A stretch of DNA of 64,000 bases. It comes from Shimia sp039969785 (GTDB lineage: Bacteria; Pseudomonadota; Alphaproteobacteria; Rhodobacterales; Rhodobacteraceae). Position 1 is the first letter of the stretch; each line of letters starts with the position of its first letter. This document shows, in pieces, positions 34,969 through 44,242 of this stretch. Under the pieces are notes generated by a model. The model saw only the letters and a list, made by a program, of their open reading frames with translations, was not told where the DNA came from and did not search any database. The position numbers were made by a program, and so were the translations under genes. The stretch is from assembly GCF_039969785.1 (NCBI RefSeq), contig NZ_JBDVNC010000004.1, positions 186,001-250,000 on the forward strand. Reading direction: 5' to 3'.

Positions 34969-35123
34969 TGCGTCCTCCTTGCTTGCACAAGACAGGCCGC
35001 GTGAATCGCGAAGATATGCAGGATGCTCAAACCCAAAAGTGGCAGGGTCCGAACCGTCAGGCGGCCTGCATCATGAGACCACCATAGCACAATGCCCGAA
35101 AATCCAAGGGAACATTTGCGCGA

Positions 35124-35774
35124 TTATTCTGTCAGCGACAGCAATCCGTGCAATTCGTCCAGGTATTCGACAATTTCGGCGCCAAGCCCATCAAGGCGCC
35201 CAAAGGCCCCCGCTTCGTCAAACCCAATGGCGCGCATGCCTGCCTTTTGTGCGGCAATCACGCCCACCGGGCTGTCGTCAATCATCACACAATTTGTGGG
35301 CGCAACTGCAAATGCCTCGGCCGCCATCAGCAACAATGTCGGGTCAGGTTTGGGATAGCCATGCACATGCGGCGACCAGATACGCCCTTCGAACCGATCC
35401 CAAAGCCCGGATGGCCCCAGCGACACCTGCATCTTTTTCGGCGGCCCGTTGGACACGATGCAAAACGGAATTTTCAATCCATCCAGTCGGTCCAGCACCT
35501 CGTGAACGCCGTCAAGCACCCGCACGCCCTTGCGCAGGACCGCAAACATCTCGCCGTAAATTTCATCCAGCCAGTCCGACGGCAGATCAGCCCCCCGCCT
35601 GATGGCTTCGGCCATCGTGCCCTGCATCGTGCCGCCCGTAAAAAGCGCCTGACTGACTTCGCTCGACATATCCAGCCCATGCCGGGCCAGATTGCGCGAC
35701 ACCGCCAAAGCCGTTGCTGGCTCAGTATCCACCAGAACACCGTCACAATCAAAAATGACCAACTCCGGTCTCAT
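35124..35774 (-). CDS. HAD-family hydrolase (phosphoglycolate phosphatase-like)
   Basis: A 216-residue HAD enzyme with motif I FDCDGVLVDTE at residues 7-17, motif II Ser in FCIVSNGPP, a Lys in motif III, and motif IV near NCVMIDDSPVG. The cap between motif I and II is the alpha-helical type of beta-phosphoglucomutase and phosphoglycolate phosphatase relatives. The start at 35774 overlaps the rsmD stop codon by 4 bp. Confidence 0.9.
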   Translation of the reverse strand: MRPELVIFDCDGVLVDTEPATALAVSRNLARHGLDMSSEVSQALFTGGTMQGTMAEAIRRGADLPSDWLDEIYGEMFAVLRKGVRVLDGVHEVLDRLDGLKIPFCIVSNGPPKKMQVSLGPSGLWDRFEGRIWSPHVHGYPKPDPTLLLMAAEAFAVAPTNCVMIDDSPVGVIAAQKAGMRAIGFDEAGAFGRLDGLGAEIVEYLDELHGLLSLTE

Positions 35775-36334
35775 GTCGCAGTCTCCAGAAATGTCACATG
35801 CGTGTCGCCGTATTTGCGCTGATCCAACAACCCGAACCCTTGCGGCGCGATTTGCGGCGCATTCTCTTCCCATACAATCAACGCACCCGGCGCGATCCAG
35901 CCCCCGGCGGACGCTGCTTCCAGCGCGCGCAGCCCCATGCCCTTGCCATATGGCGGGTCCAGAAACACCAGATCAAACGGCGTAGCATCGTTTGCGGGCA
36001 ACCGGGTCGCATCCCGAGAGATCAGGCGACAGTCTGATTTGGACCGGGTCAGGCGTATATTCTCCCGGATCAGCGACCCGGCCTTGCGTCCGTCATCGAC
36101 AAACACCACCGTCGCAGCACCACGCGACAACGCCTCCAGCCCCAGCGCGCCAGTACCTGCAAACAGGTCCAGCACCCGCGCATCGCTGATCGGGTCGCCA
36201 AATTTGCCGCCCATCAATACGTTGAACAGACTTTCGCGCACCCGGTCGGTTGTGGGGCGCAGATGTGCACCCGCATCCCCCTTGCCGACGCTGGCCAGCG
36301 CCGTTCCGCGAAACTGTCCGGCAATAACCCTCAC
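35771..36334 (-). CDS. rsmD: 16S rRNA (guanine966-N2)-methyltransferase
   Basis: A 187-residue class I methyltransferase. It opens with the RsmD signature MRVIAGQFRGTAL and RPTTDRVRESLFN, has the SAM-binding loop VLDLFAGTGALGLEALSRG and the catalytic DPPY motif (LVFLDPPYGKG). It methylates G966 of 16S rRNA. It is coupled to the flavoprotein gene upstream and the HAD gene downstream by 4-bp overlaps. Confidence 0.95.
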   Translation of the reverse strand: MRVIAGQFRGTALASVGKGDAGAHLRPTTDRVRESLFNVLMGGKFGDPISDARVLDLFAGTGALGLEALSRGAATVVFVDDGRKAGSLIRENIRLTRSKSDCRLISRDATRLPANDATPFDLVFLDPPYGKGMGLRALEAASAGGWIAPGALIVWEENAPQIAPQGFGLLDQRKYGDTHVTFLETAT

Positions 36335-37536
36335 AGGCGCATCAGGTCCTTCATATCCGTCTCCGGGTCGGCAATCGCCGCCGGATCAGGTGATTTACCG
36401 CCTTCGATCAGGCGTTTACCCACCATGTAATCGCGCGGCGCATTGGCCGCATCCACCGCCAGCAACGTCTCGCCCTGATAATACCAGAACGACCGGGACA
36501 CATCGTCGTTGATCCGGCTGACCACCCGGTCATAGCCCACATTCAACCCGGCGATCTGCAATTTGACATCATACTGATCCGACCAAAACCACGGTTTGGC
36601 GACATAATCTTTGCCCGCCCCCATGATGTTTTCCGCCACGCATTCCGCCTGATCAATCGCATTTGGCACGCTTTCCAACCGGATGCGCGTTCCGCGATAC
36701 GGGAACGACGCGCAATCCCCGGCGGCCCAGATCGCCGGATCAGACGTGCGCCCCTGTGCGTCCGTCTGAATGCCATTGTCCAACGTGATCCCCGCAACTT
36801 CGGCCAACCCGGTTGCGGGGGCAATCCCGACCCCGACAATGACAAAATCCAACACCAACTCTGAGCCGTCGCTCAACACCGCGCCACTGACACGGCCCTC
36901 TCCGGTCAGTTGTTCCAACCCAACGCCCTCGACAATGTTGACCCCGTGGCTGGCATGCAAAGCGCGGAAATAATCGCTGGTCTCTGGTGCTGCCACCCGC
37001 TGCAGAATGCGATCCGCCATCTCAACCAGCGTGACCTGCAGACCCCTGGACGCAGCAACCGCCGCCGCCTCAAGGCCAATATAGCCGCCGCCAACAATCA
37101 ACACCCGCCGACCTTCGGCAAATTCCGGCGCCATCGCGTCTACGTCTTTCAGATCGCGCACCGTGTACACACCGTCCAGTGCACCCCCAATCGCGCCCGG
37201 CAAACGGTGCGGCGTAGACCCGGTGGTCAGCACCAGATGATCATAACTCAACGCATCAGCAGAAGTGACAACCTGCTTTGCCGCCGGATCAATCGCCTCA
37301 ACCCGCTCGTTCAGCCGCAGATCAATGCCGTTTTCGCCATAAAAACTCTCGGGACGCAGATACAACCGTTCCACATCCATTTCGCCCAACAGATACTTTT
37401 TCGACAAGGGCGGGCGCTGATAGGGCGGCGCAGGTTCTTCGCCAATCAGCGTAATATCGCCCTCAAATCCAAGATTTCGAAGCTTTGTCACACAGGACGA
37501 CCCGGCCTGACCGGCCCCGATCACAATAACTTGCAT
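36331..37536 (-). CDS. NAD(P)/FAD-dependent ferredoxin-reductase-type oxidoreductase
   Basis: A 401-residue flavoprotein with an FAD fingerprint at the N-terminus (VIGAGQAGSSCVTKLR), an NAD(P) fingerprint (VLIVGGGYIGLEAAAVAASRG) and the ATG/GD-type FAD motifs (WAAGDCASFP). It resembles the reductases that feed cytochrome P450 or Rieske oxygenases (rhodocoxin, putidaredoxin or BphA4 type). No oxygenase or ferredoxin is adjacent, but it could serve the Rieske oxygenase at 9780; that link is speculation. Confidence 0.9.
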   Translation of the reverse strand: MQVIVIGAGQAGSSCVTKLRNLGFEGDITLIGEEPAPPYQRPPLSKKYLLGEMDVERLYLRPESFYGENGIDLRLNERVEAIDPAAKQVVTSADALSYDHLVLTTGSTPHRLPGAIGGALDGVYTVRDLKDVDAMAPEFAEGRRVLIVGGGYIGLEAAAVAASRGLQVTLVEMADRILQRVAAPETSDYFRALHASHGVNIVEGVGLEQLTGEGRVSGAVLSDGSELVLDFVIVGVGIAPATGLAEVAGITLDNGIQTDAQGRTSDPAIWAAGDCASFPYRGTRIRLESVPNAIDQAECVAENIMGAGKDYVAKPWFWSDQYDVKLQIAGLNVGYDRVVSRINDDVSRSFWYYQGETLLAVDAANAPRDYMVGKRLIEGGKSPDPAAIADPETDMKDLMRL

Positions 37537-37619
37537 CTCACGCTCCTGTTTTCGTTTGCGAATGCCCAGCGCGACTCTATATCGCGGAGTCTGGGAAACG
37601 CAACGAGAGAGACTTTTTC

Positions 37620-38108
37620 ATGACGATAAAACCTGGTGAAAAACTACCCGCGGCCACATTGATGAAAGTCGGCTCCGAAGGCCCTGAACCGGTTGACCTT
37701 GCGCCACTGGTTGAGGGACGCAAAGTGGTAATGTTTGGCCTGCCCGGCGCGTTCACCCGAACCTGTTCATCGGCCCATTTGCCCAGCTTTATGCGCACAG
37801 CAAATGCGTTCAAAGAAAAGGGCGTTGATGAGATTATCTGCATTTCTGTGAACGACCCGTTTGTCATGGATGCCTGGGACAAATCCACCGGCGCGTCTGA
37901 CGCTGGTGTCACCATGCTGGTCGATCCGGCAGGTGAGTTTGTAAAATCCATTGGTCTGGATTTTTCTGTGCCTGCCATTGGCTTCATCAACCGCGCGCGC
38001 CGCTTTGCCGCTGTGATCGACGATGGAACCGTTACGACGCTGAACGTCGAAGAGGCCAAAGGAGTATGCGAGATTTCCGCCGGTGAAACACTGCTCGCAA
38101 CGCTCTGA
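37620..38108 (+). CDS. Peroxiredoxin, Prx5 type
   Basis: A 162-residue thioredoxin-fold peroxidase with the peroxidatic cysteine in GAFTRTCSSAHLPSFM; the usual PGAFTPTCS has Arg in place of the second Pro. It reduces peroxides using glutaredoxin or thioredoxin. A C-terminal Cys in KGVCEIS could be a resolving residue. The single gene is followed by a bidirectional terminator. Confidence 0.92.
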   Translation: MTIKPGEKLPAATLMKVGSEGPEPVDLAPLVEGRKVVMFGLPGAFTRTCSSAHLPSFMRTANAFKEKGVDEIICISVNDPFVMDAWDKSTGASDAGVTMLVDPAGEFVKSIGLDFSVPAIGFINRARRFAAVIDDGTVTTLNVEEAKGVCEISAGETLLATL

Positions 38109-38120
38109 TACCGGCACCCC

Positions 38121-38172
38121 AAAAAATACATACGGGCCAGCGCGTATCCCTCTCTGGCCCGTTTCAATTTTC
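38121..38172. terminator. Bidirectional terminator between the peroxiredoxin gene and phhB
   Basis: ACGGGCCAG (38132-38140) pairs perfectly with CTGGCCCGT (38154-38162). A run of six A precedes the stem and TTCAATTTT follows it, so a U-rich tail exists in either direction. It lies midway between the two convergent genes. Confidence 0.8.
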
Positions 38173-38186
38173 AGACGTCAAAAACG

Positions 38187-38477
38187 TTACAGGCTGTCCA
38201 TCTTGCGGGCCAGCTTGGCGTCCAGCGATGACACGCCGCCCACATCATGCGTGGTCAGCACCACCTCGATCCGGTTGTAAACATTGAACCATTCCGGATG
38301 GTGGTTCCATTTCTCAGCCCAAAGCGCAGCGCGGCTCATCCAGCCAAACGCATCCACAAAGCTGTCAAACCGATAGGTCTTTGTGATCGCATCGCGCCCG
38401 TCTACCATCGCCCAGCCGCTTTGAAACAGCGGCGCCAGCACCGCATCGCGGGCTGCATCACTCAGCAGTTCCGTCAT
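38187..38477 (-). CDS. phhB: 4a-hydroxytetrahydrobiopterin dehydratase
   Basis: A 96-residue protein with the PCD/DCoH signature (EKWNHHPEWFNVYNRIEVVLTTHDVGGVSSLDAKLARKMD). It dehydrates the pterin carbinolamine made by aromatic amino acid hydroxylases, or functions in molybdopterin-linked reactions when no hydroxylase is present. It overlaps the upstream acetyltransferase-like gene by 4 bp. Confidence 0.94.
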   Translation of the reverse strand: MTELLSDAARDAVLAPLFQSGWAMVDGRDAITKTYRFDSFVDAFGWMSRAALWAEKWNHHPEWFNVYNRIEVVLTTHDVGGVSSLDAKLARKMDSL

Positions 38478-39661
38478 TCGTGCTCCTCTCTGGTTTCTTT
38501 GCGAAACGGCCCCCAGGCCGTCATCACTTCGATTTCTTCCGTAACCGCCGCGCGTTCGGCGGTCAGGTAATTGCCCACCGCCTCAGCAAACCCCGGATCG
38601 CCAATCCAATGCAACGACTGTGTTTGAACCGGCAGATATCCGCGCGCCAGCTTGTGTTCCCCCTGCGCCCCGGCCTCGACCCGGTCCAGCCCATGCGCGA
38701 TGGCCCAGTCAATCGCCTGATAATAACACAGTTCAAAGTGCAGACAGCGGTGATCCTCGATACAGCCCCAATACCGCCCATAAAGACAGTCCCGCCCAAT
38801 CATGTTCATCGCCCCGGCCACCGGCACCCCGTCGCGCATGGCAAAGATCAGCAGAATGTCGTCGCGCAGCGTTTCGTGCGCAATGTCGAAAAACGACCGC
38901 GCCAAATAAGGCGTGCCCCATTTACGCGCGCCAGTGTCCTGATAAAACCGCCACATCGCGTCCCAGTGTTCCGGCTGAATATCGGCTCCGGTCACACAGA
39001 TAATCTCACCGCCAAAAGCCTGCGCCGTTGCCCGTTCCTTGCGCATGTTCTTGCGTTTGCGCGAGGATAACGACGCCAGAAAGCCATCAAAATCCGCATA
39101 GCCCTGATTGACCCAATGGTATTGCTGCCCGGTGCGCAGCATCAGCCCCATCGCCGCGCCTGCAGTGGCTTCGGTGTCATCGCAAAAGGTGATGTGCAAC
39201 GACGACAGCTCGTTATCTGCGGCCACCTGTACCGCGCCCTGCACCAGCGCAGATTGCCCGGTTGCTTCAAACCCCGGACGCGTCAGCAACCGCCGTCCGC
39301 TGACTGGCGTAAACGGCACGGCCATCTGTAACTTGGGATAATAGCGCCCACCCGCCCGCTCATACGCATGCGCCCAGTTGTGATCGAACACATACTCGCC
39401 CTGACTGTGCGACTTGGCAAAAAGCGGCGCGGCGGCGATGACCTGGCCCGACAGACGCGCCGTCAGATAACGAGGCTGCCATCCGGTGCCCGGCCCAACC
39501 GACCCGCTGTCCTCCAGCGCTTTCAGGAACCGATAGGTGGTGAAGGGATCACGCGCGCGCCCGCCATCCGCAACTTCGGGACAGGCGCAAGCGTCCCAGT
39601 CTTGCGCTGTCACGCTGTCCAGCGTGGCGTGCATCTCTATCTCAATCTGGCCACCATCCAT
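38474..39661 (-). CDS. FemAB/GNAT-like acyltransferase (DUF482 type)
   Basis: A 395-residue protein of the peptidogalycan-biosynthesis/COG3146 type: ASRKRKNMRKERATAQAFGGEI and the GNAT-like second half with HGLDRVEAGAQGEHKLARGYLPV, TQSLHWI. The acyl acceptor is unknown. The start at 39661 is chosen because family members begin with the strand IEIEMHATLDSV; 17 upstream codons are not conserved-looking. Confidence 0.87.
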   Translation of the reverse strand: MDGGQIEIEMHATLDSVTAQDWDACACPEVADGGRARDPFTTYRFLKALEDSGSVGPGTGWQPRYLTARLSGQVIAAAPLFAKSHSQGEYVFDHNWAHAYERAGGRYYPKLQMAVPFTPVSGRRLLTRPGFEATGQSALVQGAVQVAADNELSSLHITFCDDTEATAGAAMGLMLRTGQQYHWVNQGYADFDGFLASLSSRKRKNMRKERATAQAFGGEIICVTGADIQPEHWDAMWRFYQDTGARKWGTPYLARSFFDIAHETLRDDILLIFAMRDGVPVAGAMNMIGRDCLYGRYWGCIEDHRCLHFELCYYQAIDWAIAHGLDRVEAGAQGEHKLARGYLPVQTQSLHWIGDPGFAEAVGNYLTAERAAVTEEIEVMTAWGPFRKETREEHE

Positions 39662-39718
39662 GTCGCGCGTCTCCCTGCCTTCACTATCTGGCAACGAACC
39701 ACGCCTGTTCAAGCTAGA

Positions 39719-40489
39719 TCAACGCGTAAACGACGCCAGATATCCCTCAAAGGTCACATTATCGGCAACACGGCGCGCCTCTGCTTCGGCCTCAGGCGAC
39801 TTGACCGTCCAGCACAGCACCGTCGCCCCAGCCTGTTTCAGCGCACCAATACGGGCACGCCCCAGATCACAGGCCAAATGGCTGATGAAACACGCACCAA
39901 CCCGGTCGTAATCGGGGATCTCGTTCAACCGGTCGCGCACATCTTTGGACACCAACGGCCATTCCCGCAGGTTAAAATCCTCTGACACCAAGCCGCGCGG
40001 CACATCCGGCGCCAACTGCGCCATCATTTCCACACTGTGCGGATTGAAAGACATAACCGCCACCGGCCCGTTATATCCCTGAAGCGCAGCCGCGGCGGCC
40101 TCTTCCAGCAGGCCGACATCGGTGCCAAGCGCACCGTCCTGATCTTTGATCTCAACCAACACCGGAACCTGCCCGTCAACCAGCGCCAGAACCTCTGCAA
40201 AAGTCGGCACGCCTTCGCTACCGCCGGTCAGATGAATATCCGCCAGCTCCTGCGACGTACGCTGACGGATCGGGCCGGCTTCAGCGGTCAGGCGATCCAG
40301 TTGATAGTCGTGAAACACCATGGCCTGCCCGTCACTTGACAGTTGCAGGTCAATCTCGATGCCATAGCCAAGGTCGATCGCCGCGCGAATGGCCGCGCGG
40401 CTGTTTTCCGGACGTCCGTCAGACACATCATGCAAGGCACGATGCGCCAACGGCACACTCAGAAAACTGTCATGCAATCCGGTACTCAT
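39719..40489 (-). CDS. Glycerophosphodiester phosphodiesterase
   Basis: A 256-residue TIM-barrel enzyme. It has the GDPD landmarks HRALHDVSDGRPENS, GIEIDLQLSSDGQAMVFHDYQLDRLT and PVLVEIKDQ, which supply the metal-binding His and Glu residues. It hydrolyses glycerophosphodiesters to glycerol-3-phosphate and an alcohol. Without a signal peptide it should be cytoplasmic, like UgpQ. It overlaps the RidA-like gene by 4 bp. Confidence 0.92.
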   Translation of the reverse strand: MSTGLHDSFLSVPLAHRALHDVSDGRPENSRAAIRAAIDLGYGIEIDLQLSSDGQAMVFHDYQLDRLTAEAGPIRQRTSQELADIHLTGGSEGVPTFAEVLALVDGQVPVLVEIKDQDGALGTDVGLLEEAAAAALQGYNGPVAVMSFNPHSVEMMAQLAPDVPRGLVSEDFNLREWPLVSKDVRDRLNEIPDYDRVGACFISHLACDLGRARIGALKQAGATVLCWTVKSPEAEAEARRVADNVTFEGYLASFTR

Positions 40490-40950
40490 ACGATCTGAAA
40501 AATGCCTTCGATTTCAACCGCGACGCCCAATGGCAATGCTGCAGCCGATACTGCCGAACGCGCATGGCGTCCTTTGTCGGCCAATGCTTCGACCAGAAAA
40601 TCAGACGCGCCATTGATCACCTTGGGCTGATCGGTGAAATCCGCTGTCGAATTCACAAATCCAGTCAGCTTGACCACGCGCACCAACCGCTCCAGATCAC
40701 CGCCACAGGCGGCCTTGAGCTGTGCCAGCAACCCGATGGCACAGGTTTTCGCGGCGGCTGCCCCGGCTTCAACGGTCATGTCAGCCCCCAGCTTTCCAGT
40801 GATCAGACCATCCGGCCCCATGGAAATCTGTCCTGAAACGTAAACCACGTCACCGACCTGAACGAACGGGACATAGTTGGCTGCTGGTGCAGGTGCATCT
40901 GGCAAAATCACACCCAGTTCCGCCAGCCTTGCTTCGATTGCGCTCATCAT
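40486..40950 (-). CDS. RidA/YjgF family protein (longer subtype)
   Basis: A 154-residue protein of the YjgF/YER057c/UK114 superfamily, in the 150-residue subgroup that begins with IEARLAELGVILPDAPAPAANYVPFV and contains VYVSGQIS. Members hydrolyse enamine/imine intermediates; the key Arg seen in canonical RidA is not easily placed in this subgroup, so activity may differ. Start may be either of two adjacent ATG codons. Confidence 0.88.
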   Translation of the reverse strand: MMSAIEARLAELGVILPDAPAPAANYVPFVQVGDVVYVSGQISMGPDGLITGKLGADMTVEAGAAAAKTCAIGLLAQLKAACGGDLERLVRVVKLTGFVNSTADFTDQPKVINGASDFLVEALADKGRHARSAVSAAALPLGVAVEIEGIFQIV

Positions 40951-41029
40951 TTCACTCCGTGAATCACCATTTCCGCGGCGACGCTAAACCGCGCGCGCCA
41001 CCAAGGAAACCGAATTCGCAACACCGGGG

Positions 41030-42334
41030 TTAACCTTCCCGGAAAGCCTTGGTGAAATAGTCAGTCAACGGCTTCACCAGATAGGCCAGCGGCGTCCTGC
41101 TCTGCGTGCGCAAAAAAGCGTCCACCGGCATGCCGGGGATCAAGGCGACATTGTCGGCTAACTTGGTGATTTCTCCTTCGCTCAGATGAATCTCCACGCG
41201 ATAATATGACAATTTTGTCACCTCATCCTGAAACGCATCCGGTGACACACGAACGATTTCTCCGATCAATTCCGGCGTCGTCCGTTGGTCAAAAGCCGAG
41301 AACCGCAGTGACGCCTCCTGACCGGGGTACACCTGATCAATGTGGATCGTTGGAACCTGGGCTTCAACCACCAATGGTCTGTCCTGCGGTACAATGAACA
41401 TCAACGGCTCGGCGGGTCGGATAACGGACAAAAGCGCATTGACCGCCATACCATAAACAATTCCGGACACAGGGGCGCGTATGTCCAGACGGGACAATCG
41501 TTCCTTAGTGCTGCGGCGTTGTTCGGTCAACTCAAGCTCGCGATATCGCAAGTCACGCAATACGCTAATCGCCTCTTCGCGGCGCGTGGCCACTAAATTC
41601 AGCTTTTCTAACTCGATTTCGGTAACTCTGCCTTCGGCTTGGGCGCGGGACGCGGTCAGTTCTCCGACGCGACCTGCCAGACCGGCTTCTTCGCGCCGTA
41701 ACGCCAGAATTCGGGTGGCTTGCGCCAATCCCTTATCAAAAAGGATTTTCTGGTCTCCCAATTCCTGCCTGATCAGGTCAAGTTGAGTGCTCAATGATAC
41801 AAGCTGCGCGTCAATTCCATCGATCTGGTTTTCGATTTGCGCGGCCCGTTTCGACAGTTGTTCTGCAGCCTGAGATTGGGTTTTCAACCGCGCTTCAAAC
41901 AGCCGCTCCTGACCCTGAACAATGTTTTCAACAATCGGGTCATCCTTGGTGCTTTCCAACAACTCCGGCTCGAACACAATGTGATCCTGACCATCACGCT
42001 CGGCCTCAAGCCGACCACGGCGCGCAACCAGTTCCCAAAGCTGCCCCTCCGTTACGATAAGCGTGGACATCAACAATTTGTCGTCAAGCCGAACCATAAC
42101 CTGGCCTTTTTCGACAGTGTCGCCTTCGTCGATGTTCAGTTCGGTGACGATGCCCCCATCAAGATGTTGGACAATCTGCCTGTTGCGATCGACCTCAACC
42201 CTTCCAGAAGCAATAATGGCACCCGAGATGTTGGTGATTACCGCCCACACGCCAAACCCACCAACCAAAATCAAAAGCGTCACAGCGCCCAGAATGACGG
42301 GTGCCTTGGCACTCCATTTCTTAGTCTCGCTCAC
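41030..42334 (-). CDS. HlyD-family periplasmic adaptor of a type I secretion system
   Basis: A 434-residue membrane-fusion protein: one N-terminal helix (about residues 14-35), a lipoyl half-domain (VEVDRNRQIVQHLDGGIVTELNIDEGDTVEKGQVMVRLD), a long coiled-coil hairpin of about 150 residues, and a C-terminal beta-barrel with VIPGMPVDAFLRTQSRTPLAYLVKPLTDY. This is the PrtE/HlyD type that bridges the ATPase to a TolC-like outer-membrane channel. It overlaps the ATPase gene by 4 bp. Confidence 0.93.
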   Translation of the reverse strand: MSETKKWSAKAPVILGAVTLLILVGGFGVWAVITNISGAIIASGRVEVDRNRQIVQHLDGGIVTELNIDEGDTVEKGQVMVRLDDKLLMSTLIVTEGQLWELVARRGRLEAERDGQDHIVFEPELLESTKDDPIVENIVQGQERLFEARLKTQSQAAEQLSKRAAQIENQIDGIDAQLVSLSTQLDLIRQELGDQKILFDKGLAQATRILALRREEAGLAGRVGELTASRAQAEGRVTEIELEKLNLVATRREEAISVLRDLRYRELELTEQRRSTKERLSRLDIRAPVSGIVYGMAVNALLSVIRPAEPLMFIVPQDRPLVVEAQVPTIHIDQVYPGQEASLRFSAFDQRTTPELIGEIVRVSPDAFQDEVTKLSYYRVEIHLSEGEITKLADNVALIPGMPVDAFLRTQSRTPLAYLVKPLTDYFTKAFREG

Positions 42335-44064
42335 TGTACACCTCCCGGACCGGGCGCATTTTTGATCTGTTTGAAGTTCTGCAAGACTTCCTGCATCACT
42401 TTATCGCGTGGCCCAAACGCGCGAACGGCGCCGCTGTCCAACGCCAAAAGCGTATCGCATTCCTGAATTGCCGCGGGTCTGTGCGCCATGATGAGCACCG
42501 ACCCACCCGCCGCCTTTGTCGCCCGAATGGCTGTATTCAAAGCCTCAGATCCTTCGTTGTCGAGATTTGAATTCGGCTCATCTAGGACAAGTATAACCGG
42601 GTCCCCAAACATCGCGCGGGCCAACCCGATGCGTTGAACCTGCCCTCCTGACAAACGTCCGCCATGCGCCGCAACTTGCGTGTCATACCCATGCGGCAAC
42701 TTCAGGATCATTTCGTGCGCGTCTGCCTTTTGCGCCGCCTCGACGACTTTTTTCGGATCGGGATTCAGCGTCAGCCGGGCAATATTTTCCGCAATCGTCC
42801 CATCAAACAGCTCAACCCGTTGCGGCAGATAACCAATATACTGACCCAGGTTCTCGGGCGAATATTGGTCAAGCGACGCTCCATCCAGCCGTACCTTGCC
42901 ACCCGCAGCGCGCCAGGTTCCGGTCAACGCCCGCGCTAGCGTCGACTTCCCGGCGCCAGATGGGCCAATCACTCCTACGGCCTGTCCCGGCGTTACTTGG
43001 AAAGACACCATTCGCAACGCCGCTTGCGCTTCCCCCGGCGGAACAACTGTCAGTTGATGGACAATCAGTTTTGCCTCCGGAACCGGCAGAGCTGTGCGAG
43101 GAACTTCTTCCCCGACTTCTGACAAAAGGGCGCTCAGGTTGACCCAACCGGTTCTTGCACGTTGAACGACCGGCCACTGATTGACGATCATTTCAATCGG
43201 GGCCAACGCACGCCCCATCAGGATCGAACCCGCAATCATTGCCCCGGGTGTTATCTCGCCTTTAAGAGCAAGATATGCTCCAAGGCCAAGCATTGCCGAC
43301 TGCAAAAACAACCGAAATGTTTTTGTGGAGACTGTAAATGCGCCGCCGATGTCCGCTGCGGAAACTGTCGCCTTAAGAGATTTGTCCCGCGCGGTCTTCC
43401 AGCGTTCGAACGCCGACCGTTGCATCCCCATGGAACGGATCATTTCCGCTTCCGATATCATCTGGCTCGACATCCTCGACGCCCAGTTCATCGTTGTGCC
43501 CATAGTTTCGGTGCTTTTTTTGGTAGCAACTTGGTTCAGCACGGTCGCCAAAATCAAAAGACCGCCTCCGGCCATCGCCAGAATTCCGAGCCATGGGTGA
43601 AACAACGAAATGCCTGCCAGAAAAATCGGCGTCCAGGGCATGTCGAAAACACTTGTCAAAACCGGCGATGTCATAAGCCTTTGAATAGCCTCCAAATCGC
43701 CAAGACCCGTTTGCGCACGCTGCGACGGACCGATTGCAGACCGGCGCATGACGGCCGAAAAAACCCTCTTATCCAGACGCGACTGAAACCGAGCGCCAAC
43801 CCGCGCCATAACCCGTCCGCGAGCATAATCCAAAAGCCCCATCATCGCGAACAGGAATGCAACCACCAGCGCCAAGGCAAACAGCGTTTCCTCCGATTTA
43901 CTGCCCAGCACCCGATCATATACCTGCAGCATGAAAATCGGGCCTGTCAGCATCAGCAAATTCACGAAACAACTGAAAATCCCGACCGCCCAGTACAAGC
44001 CGCGACTCTCTTTTCGCGCATTGCGAAGCTCTTCAGCTCCGGCGTCCCTGTTCTCTGTTACCAT
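42331..44064 (-). CDS. Type I secretion ABC transporter/permease, PrtD type
   Basis: A 577-residue half-transporter: a membrane domain of six helices (from VGIFSCFVNLLMLTGPIFMLQVYDRVL) and an ATPase domain with Walker A GPSGAGKST, signature LSGGQVQR, Walker B LVLDEPNS and switch His in IMAHRP. It lacks a C39 peptidase domain, so it exports proteins with uncleaved C-terminal signals, usually RTX proteins. No RTX cargo or TolC gene is adjacent. The start at 44064 (ATG) is preferred to a TTG two codons upstream; AGGATTTGCAT precedes it. Confidence 0.93.
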   Translation of the reverse strand: MVTENRDAGAEELRNARKESRGLYWAVGIFSCFVNLLMLTGPIFMLQVYDRVLGSKSEETLFALALVVAFLFAMMGLLDYARGRVMARVGARFQSRLDKRVFSAVMRRSAIGPSQRAQTGLGDLEAIQRLMTSPVLTSVFDMPWTPIFLAGISLFHPWLGILAMAGGGLLILATVLNQVATKKSTETMGTTMNWASRMSSQMISEAEMIRSMGMQRSAFERWKTARDKSLKATVSAADIGGAFTVSTKTFRLFLQSAMLGLGAYLALKGEITPGAMIAGSILMGRALAPIEMIVNQWPVVQRARTGWVNLSALLSEVGEEVPRTALPVPEAKLIVHQLTVVPPGEAQAALRMVSFQVTPGQAVGVIGPSGAGKSTLARALTGTWRAAGGKVRLDGASLDQYSPENLGQYIGYLPQRVELFDGTIAENIARLTLNPDPKKVVEAAQKADAHEMILKLPHGYDTQVAAHGGRLSGGQVQRIGLARAMFGDPVILVLDEPNSNLDNEGSEALNTAIRATKAAGGSVLIMAHRPAAIQECDTLLALDSGAVRAFGPRDKVMQEVLQNFKQIKNAPGPGGVQ

Positions 44065-44242
44065 ATGCAAATCCTGATCTTGCTCTTGCTTTCCGCCCTC
44101 GAAGATGGGCTTATTACACCTTGACTGACGCGCACCTGTTTCCTATCTGCCACAAAATTGCGGGAAGCTGCGCGCCCTGTTGGGAACGTGCCCCAACTAC
44201 TCTAAATATCGCGGAATTAGTTTAGTGGTGAGAGAATCTGTG

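Noticed and set aside
35041..35075. SRP (4.5S) RNA-like segment GGCAGGGTCCGAACC
   Set aside because: The diagnostic GGAAGCAGCC-type loop of bacterial SRP RNA is absent and no closing stem of the right length is found.
43162..44124. Plus-strand open frame of 320 codons across the type I secretion ATPase gene
   Set aside because: Antisense to a certain ABC transporter; composition is Arg/His/Cys-rich reverse-frame noise.
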